Source: an uncultured Eubacteriales bacterium (GTDB taxonomy: Bacteria; Bacillota; Clostridia; Oscillospirales; Acutalibacteraceae). From it: a stretch of 5,884 nt of DNA. The position numbers and the translations under genes are program-made. The stretch is from contig ONWP01000006.1 of NCBI GenBank assembly GCA_900321595.1, positions 1 through 5,884 of the forward strand, in the 5' to 3' direction. The notes under the pieces were generated by a model, which was given only the letters and a program-made list of their open reading frames with translations, was not told the origin of the DNA and did not search any database. Positions 4,669 through 5,884 of the stretch are shown here, in pieces. Position 1 is the stretch's first letter. Each line of letters opens with the position of its first letter.

Positions 4669-5884
4669 GCCTGCGCCTCCTCTCCGGCGAACGTCCGCGC
4701 CACGACGGGCTCCACCTTTTCCCGGCACAGCTCGTCCCGGTACATTTCATAGAAGATGAGGAACCGGTCCACGTCCTCCTTCTCCACCATGCCGGCCAGA
4801 TCCGCTTCATACCGCGCCGTGACGATGCGGTCCTCCGGGTATCCGGCCTGGATCAGCCGCAGCTTCACGTCCTTGGCGCGGGGGCCGCCGACGTAGATAT
4901 GCCGGATGCTGTCGTCGGCCAGCGCCTCGAAGTCGGATTCGTAATACCAGCAGACGTTCTCGCTCTCGTCCTTTTCGTCGAACACGTCGTCGAACATCAG
5001 GAAGAGCGATTTCGTCCCGGGCATATCATGCGCCATGTGGAAGGCGCGCGAGGCGGCGATGGGATTGAGCCCCTTGAGCATCTGACTGACGATCTCGGTG
5101 GAGCCGGCCTGCCGCGAACGCAGGCGCGTGCCGGTGATCCTGATATTTTTCAGGAAGCCGGCGATGCGTTCCGGCGCGTAGCCGTAGTCGAAGAGGAACG
5201 CGATCACGGCGGCCTCATTGTAGATATTGAACAGATTCTCGTTGACGATGGGAAACGCCTGCGTCTCGCCGCGCAGCCGCATCGTCAGCGTGCCGGCGGC
5301 GAAGTCCACCGCCGTGACGTCGCAGTCGGGCGCGGGGGTCTCCAGACCGCACTTCGGGCAGCGGGCCCTGCCGATGTGGTGATACCGGCGGAAGGAAAAT
5401 TCCATCAGCGCGCCGCATTCGGGGCAGCAGCGTCCGTCGTTGATGATATTGTCCTCGGGCTGCTCGCCGGGCAGCGGCTCCACGCCGAAAAAGGTGCGGT
5501 GCGCGTTGCGCCCCTTGCCCAGCCGCGAGCTGATGAGATCGTCCGCGTTGAGCACCAGACGCGTCTCAGGCGGCACGGCCTTGTCGATCACGTCGAAGAT
5601 GAATTCCGTGTGCGCGTTGCGCATGACGGAATCACGGAACAGATTCGTGCAGATCAGGTAATCCGGCTTGATATATTTATAGATCAGCGGCGAGCTTCGC
5701 TCGTCGATCTCCAGCACGTAGCAGTCGTACTTCGGCTTGTTGCCCATGGTCACGCCGTCCATGAAGGTGGTGCAGATGCCCGACAGCGTGTTTGAGCCGT
5801 AGCTGTTGTCCAGGAAGGTCTTGCCGTCCTGCTTGAGGCAGTCCTCGATCATATTGGCGCAGGTGGTCTTGCCGTTGGTGCCGG
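4665..5884 (-). CDS. murT: MurT-like Mur ligase family protein (lipid II isoglutaminyl synthase ATPase subunit), 5' end outside window
   Basis: The frame is open to the right edge; 405 residues are visible and roughly 50 N-terminal ones are missing. The first full codons give GTNGKTT, the Mur-ligase ATP-binding P-loop. YVLEIDERS, ICTNLFRDSVMRN and LNADDLISSRLG follow the MurT middle domain. A zinc ribbon unique to MurT among Mur ligases is present: C153-x2-C156 and C175-x2-C178, separated by RRYHHIGRAR. VNENLFNIYNEAAVIAF leads to the C-terminal DUF1727-type domain. MurT uses ATP to activate the D-Glu carboxylate of lipid II on the inner face of the membrane and amidates it with ammonia from GatD. 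In the C-terminal domain, where homologues usually read about SW-[LI]-[WY]-D-x-DFE, this one reads CWYYESDFE, with Glu (E315) for Asp. KGLNPIAASRAF also departs from the usual KNPAGFN. The stop overlaps the gatD start by 4 bases, implying translational coupling. Confidence 0.92.
   Translation of the reverse strand, partial: GTNGKTTCANMIEDCLKQDGKTFLDNSYGSNTLSGICTTFMDGVTMGNKPKYDCYVLEIDERSSPLIYKYIKPDYLICTNLFRDSVMRNAHTEFIFDVIDKAVPPETRLVLNADDLISSRLGKGRNAHRTFFGVEPLPGEQPEDNIINDGRCCPECGALMEFSFRRYHHIGRARCPKCGLETPAPDCDVTAVDFAAGTLTMRLRGETQAFPIVNENLFNIYNEAAVIAFLFDYGYAPERIAGFLKNIRITGTRLRSRQAGSTEIVSQMLKGLNPIAASRAFHMAHDMPGTKSLFLMFDDVFDEKDESENVCWYYESDFEALADDSIRHIYVGGPRAKDVKLRLIQAGYPEDRIVTARYEADLAGMVEKEDVDRFLIFYEMYRDELCREKVEPVVARTFAGEEAQA

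Noticed and set aside
4669..4728. Upstream start for the GatD-like gene at 4728 (20 extra residues)
   Set aside because: The extension is Gly/Arg-rich, overlaps murT coding sequence and lacks homology; ATG 4668 has an AGGAGG site and the ATGA overlap.
4899..5795. Plus-strand open frame (298 codons) opposite murT
   Set aside because: Antisense shadow of a frame with P-loop and zinc-ribbon motifs; no recognisable protein features.
5850..5884. ATG at 5852 as the murT start
   Set aside because: The frame continues upstream through GTNGKTT, the essential P-loop, so the true start lies beyond the window.

Overview
This window looks like chromosomal DNA from a GC-rich Bacillota, most likely a gut- or rumen-type member of the Clostridia (inference). 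The support is a MurT/GatD-type peptidoglycan operon, a YebC protein, a small lipoprotein with a clostridial-style signal (LTAC-GG), strong AAGGAGG-type ribosome sites, sigma-A-like promoters in short AT-rich gaps, and high GC at third codon positions. No tRNA, rRNA, insertion sequence or CRISPR array was seen, and no stretch over 300 bases lacks a gene.

Plus strand, left part (1-2424): the 3' part of an Fe-S/FAD/NAD(P) enoate reductase of the old-yellow-enzyme / 2,4-dienoyl-CoA reductase type. It is followed after 32 bases by an exported alpha/beta-hydrolase (PHB-depolymerase-like esterase), probably in the same transcript. Next comes a complete miniature transcription unit: consensus -10 promoter, perfect Shine-Dalgarno, a 31-codon gene for a strongly amphipathic helical microprotein, and a terminator. 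This gene is easily missed because of its size.

Minus strand, right part (5884-2386), read from right to left: murT (5' end outside the window), then gatD with a 4-base ATGA overlap, then yebC with its own promoter starting 1 base past the gatD stop, then a lipoprotein with its own promoter, an operator-like inverted repeat and a 5'-UTR hairpin. The lipoprotein gene and the microprotein gene converge on one bidirectional terminator.

Two points stand out. First, the GatD-like protein aligns well with the glutamine amidotransferase subunit of lipid II isoglutaminyl synthase, but has Ser where the catalytic Cys belongs and Leu where the catalytic His belongs. The MurT partner keeps its P-loop and zinc ribbon but is changed in the motif thought to supply the third catalytic residue. 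The pair looks like a glutaminase-dead MurT-GatD complex. Second, the 31-residue amphipathic microprotein is an orphan with a full set of expression signals, and the esterase before it ends in a similar amphipathic helix.
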